From positions 186,001-250,000 of the forward strand of contig JARWMV010000020.1 in NCBI GenBank assembly GCA_030998015.1: a stretch of 64,000 nucleotides of DNA, read 5' to 3'. The notes beneath the pieces were generated by a model that saw nothing but the letters and a program-made list of their open reading frames with translations, searched no databases and was not told the origin of the DNA. The position numbers and the translations under genes are program-made. Positions 1-10,974 of the stretch are shown piece after piece. How positions within the stretch are numbered: position 1 is the stretch's first letter; each line of letters starts with the position of its first letter. The DNA comes from Ceratorhiza oryzae-sativae (lineage: Eukaryota; Basidiomycota; Agaricomycetes; Cantharellales; Ceratobasidiaceae).

Positions 1-3000
1 CAGGGTGGAAGGCTGTGTGTAGAGCTGACGTAATCTCCTCGAGGCGCTTATGCTCCACAAAGTGGCCCAAAGGGGTGAGACGAGTACAACTGCATATGAG
101 CAGGGCATTCAAACATCGCAAGCAAGTAAATTTTGCGTGTATCAGATGCCACAACCAATACCCACGAATACTCAGGGATCAGAACGGCCAATTGGTGTGT
201 TGTGCAAGCTGAGCGGCTGGAAATTGACCAAGCAACCATTGAGGCAAACGGCTAGGGTGCATCAGGTGAATCAATGGGCGAAAAAAGGCATGAGGAGGGC
301 TAGAGACGGCTGGATGCGAAGGGCGCGGTGCCATTTGATGCGCAGAGAGCAGCGTTGGGCATCACGCGTGGCTGCGCGCATACAGCTATCTGATTTGAAT
401 TCACGCATCGAAGTAAAAATTTTATGAGAGGTTGCGTTTACCTTACCACCATGTAGCCTGCCCGCTACCGTTAGTTTGAAATTCTCACCCAGCAGAGCGC
501 GAGCCTAGCGACAAAGGGATTGCAGACTGGGCTTTGCTGTCGCTTGAAACTTGGAATCGTCATATGGCTCTCAATTTTAAGCTGTCGCTCCTGCTTCCTG
601 TATCTATTCAGACTGTTTTGTACAGTTGGGCCGCTGTTTCGTACCATTTGTGCGGCTCCTCTCCAATATGACGTGCTCGCAAAGCAACAGAAGCAACTCT
701 GTTCATCCACGTTATCGAAATGCACTCACGTGTGATAAATGCCTACCAGAATTTGCCCCAATCCGATCAGACCTGCAGCAGCCGACCGTCGTAGATAAAT
801 TCTATTATCAATCAGCGCACGGTTGAATGTATGTAGTTTGTTTAGATCGACGCGTTCCGCCACTCCTCGCCGGTACTAGAGAATGTCCGTTTTGGGGAGT
901 GGGGTAGATTTAAGGTTAGCTCTTCGCCAAGGAAGCCAAATTTGACGGACAAAATCTTGGCCGTCACCGAGGCTTCACAGCCAAAACAGCATTATGACAT
1001 GCTCCCTACCCCTGTCCAATCTTTCAGAACGCGCATATGAATTGAAATCAAGGCATAATTTCGAAATGCTTGGCCGATCCCCAAAAATCTAGTTGGCAAG
1101 TGATAATGGCCAACAGTCTAAGTATGCTTCTTAGCGTTAACCAGATGCTGATAGCACTAGTAGCCCGTGCTACTTCGGATCTAGCGATTGCTCAGAAGTA
1201 TACTTATACATGTGTAGCTGTTATATGCTAGCTAGATTTACGGGGTTTGGCTGAGTGCGCCCACCCATGCGCCCCCCAAAAAGGTATGTGGAGGCACCCT
1301 CAAGGCGTCATTTGATCATATATGCTTGTGGAACGGAGGCTACGTGTAAAAAACTTTGATTCCTATTCCGTCATACCTTTTGATAAGGGGTAAACTGCGA
1401 ATCGCCAGCAGCTCACACCGGCAAAGGGTCATTGTTGTTTTCCCAAGCGTTGCTCTTGATGGAAATCCGAACTTGGAGCGCTAATGACGCTTATGCGTGG
1501 CTGACTGTACAGTTCCCCGATTAGTTATGTGCTCTGAAATTTTTCATTCATGTACGCTAGCTCTCGTCTATTCTACTCGCTTTCCCGGTTTTCCGCCCGA
1601 CCCGCGAAGTTTCTCCTCATGAAATTTCTTTTCGAACGGCACCTGGTAAATCCTGGCCCCAAGCTTGGCAGCAAAGGCTTGTTGTCTCTTGTCTCCTTCG
1701 CTAGGTGTGGTCGGCCTGTTAAAGCGCAAAAGAAAAATGTATGCGCTATGTATGTACGTAGCGGAGCGGGTAGAGCACACAGTATACGAGAGGTGAAATG
1801 GTCGCTGAAGAATGAGCGACATGTACATTTGGTTTATATAGCATACAACGGGCAAAAAAAGGAGGTACATCGGTGTGTATACGGAAGAAAGAAGATACAA
1901 GCGGGGATAAAACATCTATCATCGGAGAGAGAGAACAATAAGAGGGGGTATCATCGATATAACTTCGATAAATGCGCGGGATCGTTCAACACGGCCCAAA
2001 CACGATCTCGCGTAGCTGCATCAAAATCAGGCTCTCCAGGTGTGGGTAGATCTCCCGCTGAAGACCGGGATCGTGGATTCTGAAAAAGGCACCTGTTTTC
2101 GTGCCTGGCCGAGCTCAAGGCCAAGGTCGGCGACGATGGTAATGCATGGATGGCATATCGGGATTAATTTAGCTCCCTTGAGCCATAGCTCATCGAGAGT
2201 GGCTTTCGATGTTGCTTGCTTGGCTTTTCCGGGACGAGGGTGAATGAAACGTCATCTCGGAACGGGGCGGTGGGGCTTGTACATTGGAAATACCTTATCA
2301 AAGTTCGGTTGTGTATAAGCACACTGAATGGCGCTGATTCGCGTCCAATGCTGCAGAAGCCATCCATTTATCCTGACGATACTGAGATATTTAAATATGG
2401 ATACAAAAAACGTAAACTTTCGAAATGCACATGCTACATGTGTGTCCTGTCCACCTCTCCCTTGGAACGAAATCGTCTCGTTGACAGCGAGCCAATGAGA
2501 AAATTTGACATACCATCTATCGAATAGCTTTCGCATACCGTCTGTAAATCCGGCGCCGCCGAAGGTATACTGGATAAACTACTCGAAGGGGATAGCGTTA
2601 CGGTCCAGGAGCTCATGCTCCAACAACGGGCGGTTTTGGTCAAAGATGGCGAGAAAGACTTGTAGCCCAGAGCGAGGCTGTATACAATGAACTATAATGA
2701 AACAAAGCTGGAAAGAGATGCAGGCTGGCCTAGAGACCGAGGCGAAGAGACAACACGAACACACAGACATTCAAAAGGCATACTAGAACTACCGAAACAT
2801 CGAGGACTCAAGGTTGGGATATGAATGTAAATGCATGAAAGGAAGCTCTGGGCTTCTAAAAATACCAAGGGGTCGGACGGCAGGGGGACATAGGCTCGTC
2901 TGTCGGGCACCGCTCGGAGTATTAGGAAACGGGCTCAGGGGCCGACGATGGGGCGGGGTAGAAGCAGTCTCCTATACCATATAATGCCGTAACTGTATTA

Positions 3001-4171
3001 CATAGCCACGGGCTGAACGGACCGAACAAGCTGGAACCCCCCAAAAAATATGTGTGGACTAGCAGTTGTTCAGTCCACTTCGTGCCCTACATGAGCGCCA
3101 ACGCCTGAACCGCCTCCTCTACCTTTGCAGAGCAGACTCCACAAAGAGCATTGATCGATTCATAATAGGATATACCACACAAACACCTTGGAAGTGTTTC
3201 TTCATGATCTAACAGCCAATAAATAGCACATGAGTTCGGTGGCGGAGGTCCCAGAGCTTATCTCCGCTCCGCAAGTTCCGCCGTGGGGGATCGCTGTGAT
3301 CCCTGAATACCGTACCGTCGTTTCATCATGTCCTGGTGTGACATCCATACATGCTGCCTAGCACTTTGCGCTGGGCTCTTTGGTGTTTGGGATGCGAACC
3401 GTGCGACAGTGGAAGGGCTTGTGGACTAATCTAAGCACGCATATACCTCCTAAGCCTTATACTGGTATTTAACTAATTCACTCCTATCCAACCACTACTT
3501 CGTCAAAGTTTCTCTGCGTGGCGTTAATAATTCGGGATTCGGGATTCGCGTGCCATCTTGACTCTCAAATCTATTAGATTTCACTTCTAGAGTAACCTGT
3601 GAACTTATCGAATCACACATGGGTGCCCTGATGATGCCAGGGTTTTCTGTAAATTCGGCCGTGGTCACGGTTTCCCGTTGTGGCCACGTGTAACCAGCCT
3701 GGCCAGCACGGGTCATGGCGGGCCTCTATGAGCATAGAATGCTGGGCTGGCGCTCCAAGAGGCTCACTCTATTTTGATCGGGATTGGCAAGGGGCAAAGT
3801 GGGTAGATCTTAGTTGAGCCTAAATCCCGATACACTGAATCGGTGGAGGTGGGGTTGACCCCGAGCTCGGGATTTCTCAGAGGTGGGGGGGGGGGATGGG
3901 CGCGGGTTCAGTTCGCGGGAGAATGTGTGATGTATGGAGTATCCAGACGTTCCGAGGCAAAGGACGCATTGGATTCATGTCGTACAACACGAGGACTATT
4001 CGAACGCTTGAACGCACGATTGAATTAGTCGGGGGTGCCCACCCTTTCCGTCCGCTTTCCGCTCCCTGAGCCCCATCAGCTTTGATCCACGGATCGGCGC
4101 TTACACAACCTTCAAAAACCAAGCAATGTGAGCTACACATTCTTCTGGCTCGACTTGTTACAGCTCGGATA
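1..4171. other. no clear gene
   Basis: No long exon with recognisable protein similarity was found on either strand. The open frames here are short, overlap on both strands and have no consistent splice structure. The most gene-like piece is a short + strand stretch ending at about 2665, listed separately. This may be intergenic sequence or eroded coding DNA. Confidence 0.5.
2537..2665 (+). CDS. possible terminal exon, unknown protein
   Basis: A + strand frame of about 40 codons ends in TAG at about 2663-2665. It is rich in Glu, Leu, Val and Lys and looks like the end of a helical protein (for example VTVQELMLQQRAVLVKDG). A second coding-like piece near 2100-2150 (LAELKAKVGDD) ends at a GT and could be an upstream exon. 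I recognise no family. This is an isolated composition-based call and could be chance. Confidence 0.2.
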   Translation, partial: TVCKSGAAEGILDKLLEGDSVTVQELMLQQRAVLVKDGEKDL

Positions 4172-6691
4172 TGTCTTCTGCGGAGGCTGGCCCATCTAGG
4201 CGTCGGCGTAGGTACGTAGCCAAGGCCTGCAACTCGTGTCGCCGTCGTCGATGCAAATGCGATGGCGTTCAGCCAACATGTGGAACTTGTGCGGCTACGG
4301 TGGGTTATCCTCCCAGTCTTCTCGCTATGCACTAAATCCCTCTCGATAGGGACACGAGGTAAAATCCCTTTCCCCAAAGTGTTCGGCGCAATAAACCCGA
4401 GATCTAGTGTTCGTGGAGTACCGAGAGCAACGCTCGTCGGCCGGCCACTAAGCAGCTTGTCGAGAGCTTGCGAATCAAGATCCAGGTTCTGGAGGCTGAA
4501 ATCGCTCGGCTCAGGGGGACAAGTCCCGCTGATGAGGTGGAGCCCTCGCTTGGACTAGGCGGATCTGTTGGAGGATCAAGTGCAAGCCGGCATCAGTCGT
4601 ATACAAGCACCGATAATCTACTGGAGGATGAATCAATTTCAGAGTCAACGGTACGCCCTCAAATATCCCGCGAGAATGGATCGGAAATTGAGTTGTGATA
4701 AGATTCCGGTCGGCTCTACACATTCCCCCTCTCCGTCTGTTGAGAGAACAGACGACTCTCTGCGCGAACGCTCCCCGCCTGCGTCTTCGACTCAGTTCAC
4801 GGCGACCGTCATGTATAAATATATATTCCAAATCGACCACGCTATTTCTATCGACGAACAACCCACCGATACCCAGCTTAGCCTTGTCTGTGAATGGAAT
4901 CGACACCTCCCTCCCCTTGGTCACGTCGAATTCTCACGCGCCGAACATGATTCTATCTTATCCCGCTGCTTCAAGTATGGTACTAGCTGGGCTTTAGGTC
5001 TCGTGCCAGAGATTTTCCTGCATGATATGCTTTATTCTCTGAGTTCCGCTCCGGCTGAGGCTCAATCGGATACCCCCGCTCGACTTCAGCACTATACGCC
5101 TATGCTACACTGTGCCATCCTCGCGTTTGGCTGTGCATTCTCTGATGATGAGGCTATCCGATCGCGCGAGACTCGGGAGAAATTCGCGATTCACGCCAGG
5201 ACGTGGCTAGACGAAGAGTTCAGACAGCCCGTGATGAGTCTCATACGCGCGCTTACGCTTTTAGCCGATTATTATTGCGCGGTGGGGCAGCGAGAAATGG
5301 GTTATATGTTTATGGGTACGCTGGGCCTGCGTTGTGCGAGGACTCATATCAAAGTTGACCCGTACAGGAATGGGCATTCGTGCAGCGCGAGCAAGTGCGT
5401 TAAAGATGCATTCAGCGAGACTCCAAACGACTGAGATGTATGCAAACAACCATTCATTTAGTGATCACAACTGGTCAACCGGATGCATGGGCTGGTCAAG
5501 GAATAGTTAGCTACCCAGAATCCGTCACTCGCGAGTGGCACTACTGGTCGACATTTGCTCAAGGCAAGCGGCAGTGGATTTTCTCGTGTATACGCATTCT
5601 CATGGACGCCTATAGATAAACTCATGGTAAGGATATCTTGTCGTATCTCGGTTAACTAATCAATTTCTTTTTCAAGTCCTTGGATTTTGGCAGGCCCGCC
5701 GATATGCCAATTCCTCGTTTCGGTGTAAATCTCCCCTCGGTAGATTCTGAGTTAGACTCACAGCCTTGGCCTCTCGACCCTACTGAAGCTGGAGCGAACG
5801 CGAAAAATCCGCCCAAAATAACGACGCTTGTGTTTCTAGAAAGCTGCAAGCTCATGGTAATTGCAACTCGCGTCATCGAGGCTACGTATGTCATCTGATT
5901 TTATCTTACGGGTTTCCAACCGACGCTCTCTATCGCAGTCTGCCCCTTCCCCAAGAACCATCGAATGATAATGTCGCGTTGAGCCTTCAGTAAGCGGACA
6001 AGCCTTCTTCGTCGTGAAGATGGTGCCTCATGTCGAGATAGTCTTCAGCTCGAGACGTGGTTCAACAACCTGCCAGAGCGGCTTCTGGTTTGGGCACGTT
6101 CCACGTACCCACTCCCATACGTTATTTTATTGCATATCTGCTATTGGTGGCTCCTTATCTACTTACATCGGCCATTCTACCGCCGTGCCCACCCAAAGGA
6201 CCCTTCCCTGTTCGCGCCTAGTCATTCAGTGAAGATATGCAACCGCGGGGCACACAAGGTCGTTCAGTTGCTAAGCATGTTTGATGATCAGCATGGCTTA
6301 CGATACTTCCCTAGAAATATGCTTGCGGTGAGTGTTGCTTAAGGCTCCGTCCGATTCGCCACGATTCGAACATATCGGTCTGTGTAGGCCATCACCACTT
6401 GCGGCGAGGCGCTCCTTATGGAAATTGCTTCGGCTCCTCCAGGGGCTGTGAAGAAACGCTCGACCGCTCGAGAAGGCGTGGAGGTATGCATACGAGCGCT
6501 ACGAACCACGGCGGATACCTGGCCATGCGCCGAAGCATTAGCTGATGAACTTGAGGCGCGGCTCGAGGACTTACATCCTCCTTCGTGAGTGCCTCGGTAT
6601 TTATCATCAGCAAACTCTGACCTATGCTGAGTATAGTGGTTCCAACTCGGATGAGATGGAGGTAGACCAACTTTCCAATCCTCTTCCGTAG
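4172..6691 (+). CDS. Zn2Cys6 fungal transcription factor
   Basis: A binuclear zinc cluster regulator, expected to act in the nucleus. The first three exons give CNSCRRRRCKCDGV followed by C-x2-C and a last Cys, the six-cysteine pattern of the family. A short coiled coil follows (VESLRIKIQVLEAEIARL), then a Ser-rich linker. The middle of the protein has the fungal-specific transcription factor domain, with HYTPMLHCAILAFGCAF, the GYMFMGMGIRAARAS segment after splicing, and MPIPRFGVNLPSVDSE. The last exons read MLA/AITTCGEALL and end in NPLP-stop at 6691. Introns are about 50 nt (4300-4349, 4359-4407, about 4650-4701, and several more). The start ATG at 4172 is 15 residues before the basic stretch. 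Target genes cannot be told from the sequence. Some internal joins (4.8 kb, 5.4-5.7 kb, 5.9-6.05 kb) are uncertain. Confidence 0.85.
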
Positions 6692-7305
6692 CTATACGAA
6701 CCGGGTCGACTTGGTGGCCCAGCCCCCCGATGGTGATTGGGTGATATAGTGTCAAGTACGTCACGTAGGGAGCAAATGTGACAGCCTAGATACCCCCTTC
6801 ATTGAAATATCGACATACACGTATATCAAGTATCGGACGCTCATGCCCCGTATATGCACTGATAGATCTTGTTCTCAACTTGCCAGTCCGTGGATATTTA
6901 TAGCACGGATTGCTCTTTGCCGCCTCTGTATCTCTAGCTATACGTCTTTATCCCATCAGACAGTGAACATGAAACAATGAAAATTGACTATGAAAGGATT
7001 TGGGTGTGCAACGATCCCGTGAATCGGAATAAGTACTCATAAGAAGCAAAAACACAACAAAGCGGTGAGGCTCTACCAAGTATCACGATTCCTCCTAGAA
7101 TCCTGGTGTGAGTTCTGGATGCCTCCCACTGGATTTTGTCTCTGATTTTCATGGGATTTAGGAGCGACCTGGTACATTGTCTCGCTCTAGCTTTTTCTCT
7201 ATATATTACATCCGGATCGTTTGGATACTGGTCAATAGTGATTTATCCAGCTTGAACGACTTAAAAAAAATCATGATTCAATATTGGAGTAGGATGGCGA
7301 ATTTA

Positions 7306-8516
7306 TCAGTCATCTATATGAGCATCGTTACGAATTCTCATGATGAAGAGATCGCCCTGGGTCACTCCCATTTCATGTATTACCCGATCGTTGGGTACTT
7401 CTTCGCCTTTCAGTAGTAAAACTTGACGCTCAGGTGCAATGCGGTTATTGTTGTACTGGAGTACTTTCAGATCCAGGATGGTGGTATTCGGGTAGACTTC
7501 AAATTTTTCGGTGTCATCTTCGACCCATTCGGGCTGAACTAGGATGTTGACGATGTTCAAGCTATATACCCCTGGGAAAGAACCAGGCCATGAGTCGCAT
7601 ATCGACCGAATCGGTGTGTGCATTACCGTCTCCTTCGCGGACGATGATTTCACAATCAGGTGTTATCTCCGCGTATGATTCAAGCCGCCGAGAATCATCC
7701 AGCGATTTTCCGTTGCATTCTATAGAGTAGTCCGAATATGAGATGCCCGTTCGAAACGAGATAACCAGCCTTAAGCTAGACACAGTCGCATACAAAGTCG
7801 CCATGATCGGTATCTTGCTTCTTTGTGGAGTTGTCACGTAAACACGAAAGTTAGATACAATAGTGATGACGAATCCGTCTCCAATATTATAATCTTCAAG
7901 AGTTTTATCGTCGTCCAAAACCGAAAAGCCTCGAGCGCTGCATATAAGTCGGGAGGATTGAACAGGGATTCTGCCTTGAACTAGAGTTTTGAGGTATTGA
8001 ATTGTTGAGTTACTAGGCACTGTCAGAGAAAAGGCTGCCCAGCTAGTTTGAATTTCGAGATTGATAGATTGCGATGTCCTAGGATTATTTTGGTCTGTAA
8101 TTGTGTATCACGTGTTGAGAATTACCTGGCATGTGAATGCCTACCTCCTACTGATACCTCTCTTGATTGTAACTCGGCTTCGTTTGGCCTTCCAATCGAT
8201 ATCTCTGCAAGATTGATTCGAGAAACAGCATCGGGCCACAGATCCTGATTGATTTCTACTAGTATATCCCCGCACTCGGGGAATGTTGCAGACACAATTA
8301 TATCGGAGGAAGGCGCCTCAGCAAGGGAGGGGAACACTGCCTTCACAAAACGTAAAACTTCCTGTCTCGAATAGATCAGAACTTCAAGCGACAAATATAA
8401 GCCACCGGCCCTACGTGATAGTCCGCTGCCCGACGAATGGCGATGGCGCGTTTGTTGTATCGAGCAACGAGAAACGGCAAAAGTCCAAATGAGCTAGCTG
8501 TCTGCACGACGGACAT
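7306..8516 (-). CDS. triple ubiquitin-like domain protein (family member A)
   Basis: Four exons on the minus strand. Exon 1 starts with MSVVQTASSFGLLPFLVARY and ends at ADYH. Exon 2 encodes a domain of about 70 residues that also occurs in the genes at 35-36.4 and 37.2-39 kb. Three ubiquitin-like domains follow: SINLEIQTSWAAFSLTVP..TLEDYNIGDGFVITIV, then FRVYVTTPQRS..CEIIVREGD, then VNILVQPEWVEDD..QGDLFIMRI. Introns are about 50-55 nt (for example 7572-7626). The protein ends in HIDD-stop, with no di-Gly, so conjugation as ubiquitin is unlikely. Unlike its two paralogues it lacks the C-terminal KPVIYLFPP module. The reading frame stays open upstream to about 8756, so a longer N-terminus is possible. 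The function is unknown. Confidence 0.65.
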
Positions 8517-8756
8517 CGGTGAGCCAAAGGGAGAGCTGTGAAATTTGTCAATAATTGAGCGGATTCCAGTTTTCCTTTGCTTCGGAGTGTGGGTTGTCGT
8601 CGACGGTGAAGAATTTGCTTGTCGAGGCGCTAGCATGGATGAGTCATCGCACCTATTCAAGCAATCAACCACGTGGGACCACCACTTTTTGGCCAAGGGC
8701 GAGTATGCTCTCCCAAAATAACGCGCTGGACGACCTCCCATGATCGCGAGAGCCAT

Positions 8757-10974
8757 TTTGGACTATTCTAAGTAGATTCTGGCCTCGTCCTCTCATGGTT
8801 TGGATGAACATTTTAGCCACTCAGGTGTGTGCTGTGCCTTCCCATGATACTACACAAGCGAGAGCTGTTTGAAGCCGAAATATTTTGGTTTGACGAATCG
8901 CGTCAAAAAAAATTCAGAACAGCTTAGGATTTCTTTGGCACTCACGAGAAGGCATCCACTTTCTGGAGATAAATAAGGACCAGTATCTAGTAATATAGTG
9001 GGACTCAACGGTTCGATTAACGCTCCAGTGTCTAACAGTAAGACTCGGCTCGGCACTAAGTCCGCCTCTCAAGAGTAAAATACATCTAGGATGTGCGGTC
9101 GCCTGGGGATCAAGAGGAGCCAAGAAGAAAGAAGCCACACACGCAGTCCGACTTGCGTAGAGACGCTCGCTTTACAAGCCCTGTATTGTCACCGCTTTGG
9201 TTCATGCTTGATTCTCGCTTTGGATTTCGAACCATTCTTCTCAAGAGACGTTCGGGTAATCCATCTGTTTTAGGTTTGTGACCGCGTCTGGCTTTAGTAC
9301 GCCGTTTGGTTGTTTGATCTGTCCCCCGTTCTGTCCCTCTGCGTCTCATGCCTATCCGCTCGTGCTTGCCGTTGGGCTTGACCGGTTCGACCTTTGTGTT
9401 CATGTAGGTCTTTAAATATGTACCCCAAAAAGAAATTATAGATCACATGACTACATGCGCATAGCCACGTGTGACTCGCAACTGGACAGCAGTTATCTCA
9501 CGAATGCGGCGCAAGCCCGGAACTATAAGAGAGCTTACTGCGATACGGGATCGATATTCTGGATTGGCTTGAGCTTTTCTGACGATTCGAAGTCCCGAGG
9601 GTTGACAGAGTGCTGGGACGGTGGGTATGGGTGTAATCGCGTTTGAGATCATCCTCAGACTTATCCTGTGTCATGAAAATCGATCCTAAATAGGATTGAA
9701 CGCACAATTTGAGGGCCTAAAAAATGGAAGATCTAATCGGTTTGAGCAACAGAGGTTCTTTACATTGATCGGCGTTCGTAGCCTGTATCATCCGTACTAC
9801 TTAGGGGTCAGATTTTTCATTTTCAAAACACCAAATCTCGCTGTTGGATTTGGTTTCGCTGGGATGCATCATATGGTAGCAACCGAAGTCACAGCGCATC
9901 GAGATGGGCTAACCCCAGCACCACGTAAGCCACGTATAACCTTTCTATCCAATATCTTAGAAAGTCTCTTCACGTGGCTGTCAGCGTCAGATCACTCTGG
10001 AGTCGTTGAAGTCACGCAATTTTTCATATCTGATCCGTCATTAGAACTCACGTTCTAGGCCTCAGTTCCTATGATAACCAAACGAGGCAACATCGGGGCA
10101 AATCTAATTCGCATCTCAAACATCCTTTCTGGTCTTAACCCACGGACCAATGAGGGAACAAGAGATTGCGGCCATGCTGAGCACGTCAGGATGACGTCCA
10201 GTCGATCGAACTCGAGGGTGGGCGCATAGGCGATCTTAGTTTATTAATATAACAAGAAGCCTGCTTGCTTTTGCCAAGTTGGATTACAGGGTGAGCTATC
10301 CTGTGATACACTATTTGCGGCTCACGGTTGAATAAGTGTCTAGGAAATCACGGTAGCCGCAAAAGAAGTAACATGAGATCAAGGTGAAGGAACGTCATAT
10401 TTCGCTGACAGGTAGGCTATCAGCCGAGGACGGTTACTGCTGTCCCTTGTCGCTGATGCGGTTGTAGCAGTCCCGGTTTGTTGCTGGCTCCGGGGACTCA
10501 CGTCCGCGCACGGCTCCCGGGAGAGAACCGTCCGGAGCAAGTGAATGGTCCGACATAGTTTATACCAGCATTCGAGAGCTATTTTGGGCCCAGCTGGAGC
10601 TATGTGCGGTGGCACTTGGGAGGACCTGAAATGAGTGGAAGACAGTGATATTTTGCCAATTGTCCGAAGCCGATTCACGTCTTCACGCCCGTCACGCCAA
10701 AGGTGGATGGCACTTTGTCTAGAAAAACGGGATCGGACCGTCGGATTCCGAACCGGCCACCGTCGTATCCTCTACTCGATTGCGCTCGCAGTGCCTTTCG
10801 GACTTGAGATACGCAGAATGAATTTCAAATCGCTCTGTCAGCAGCATTTGCGATAGTTTGCCTTTGGACCTCGCCATCTCATTTGAGGCGGGTCGCACCA
10901 CCTGAAGATGTTCTGGACCACAACCTCTTGCGATGCCAACCCCGCTCGTCATCGTTGCATTTCTTGCCCACCTC
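8757..10974. other. no supported gene
   Basis: Short open frames occur on both strands, including a basic Arg/Lys/Thr-rich minus-strand frame near 9110-9403 and a + frame at about 9696-10058. None shows a known domain or a good splice partner. The last few hundred bases are presumably the promoter and 5' UTR of the K+ channel gene that follows. Confidence 0.4.

Noticed and set aside
1550..2083. Plus-strand open frame of 177 codons
   Set aside because: It is basic, low in recognisable structure, overlaps an equally long minus frame and has no domain; treated as chance.
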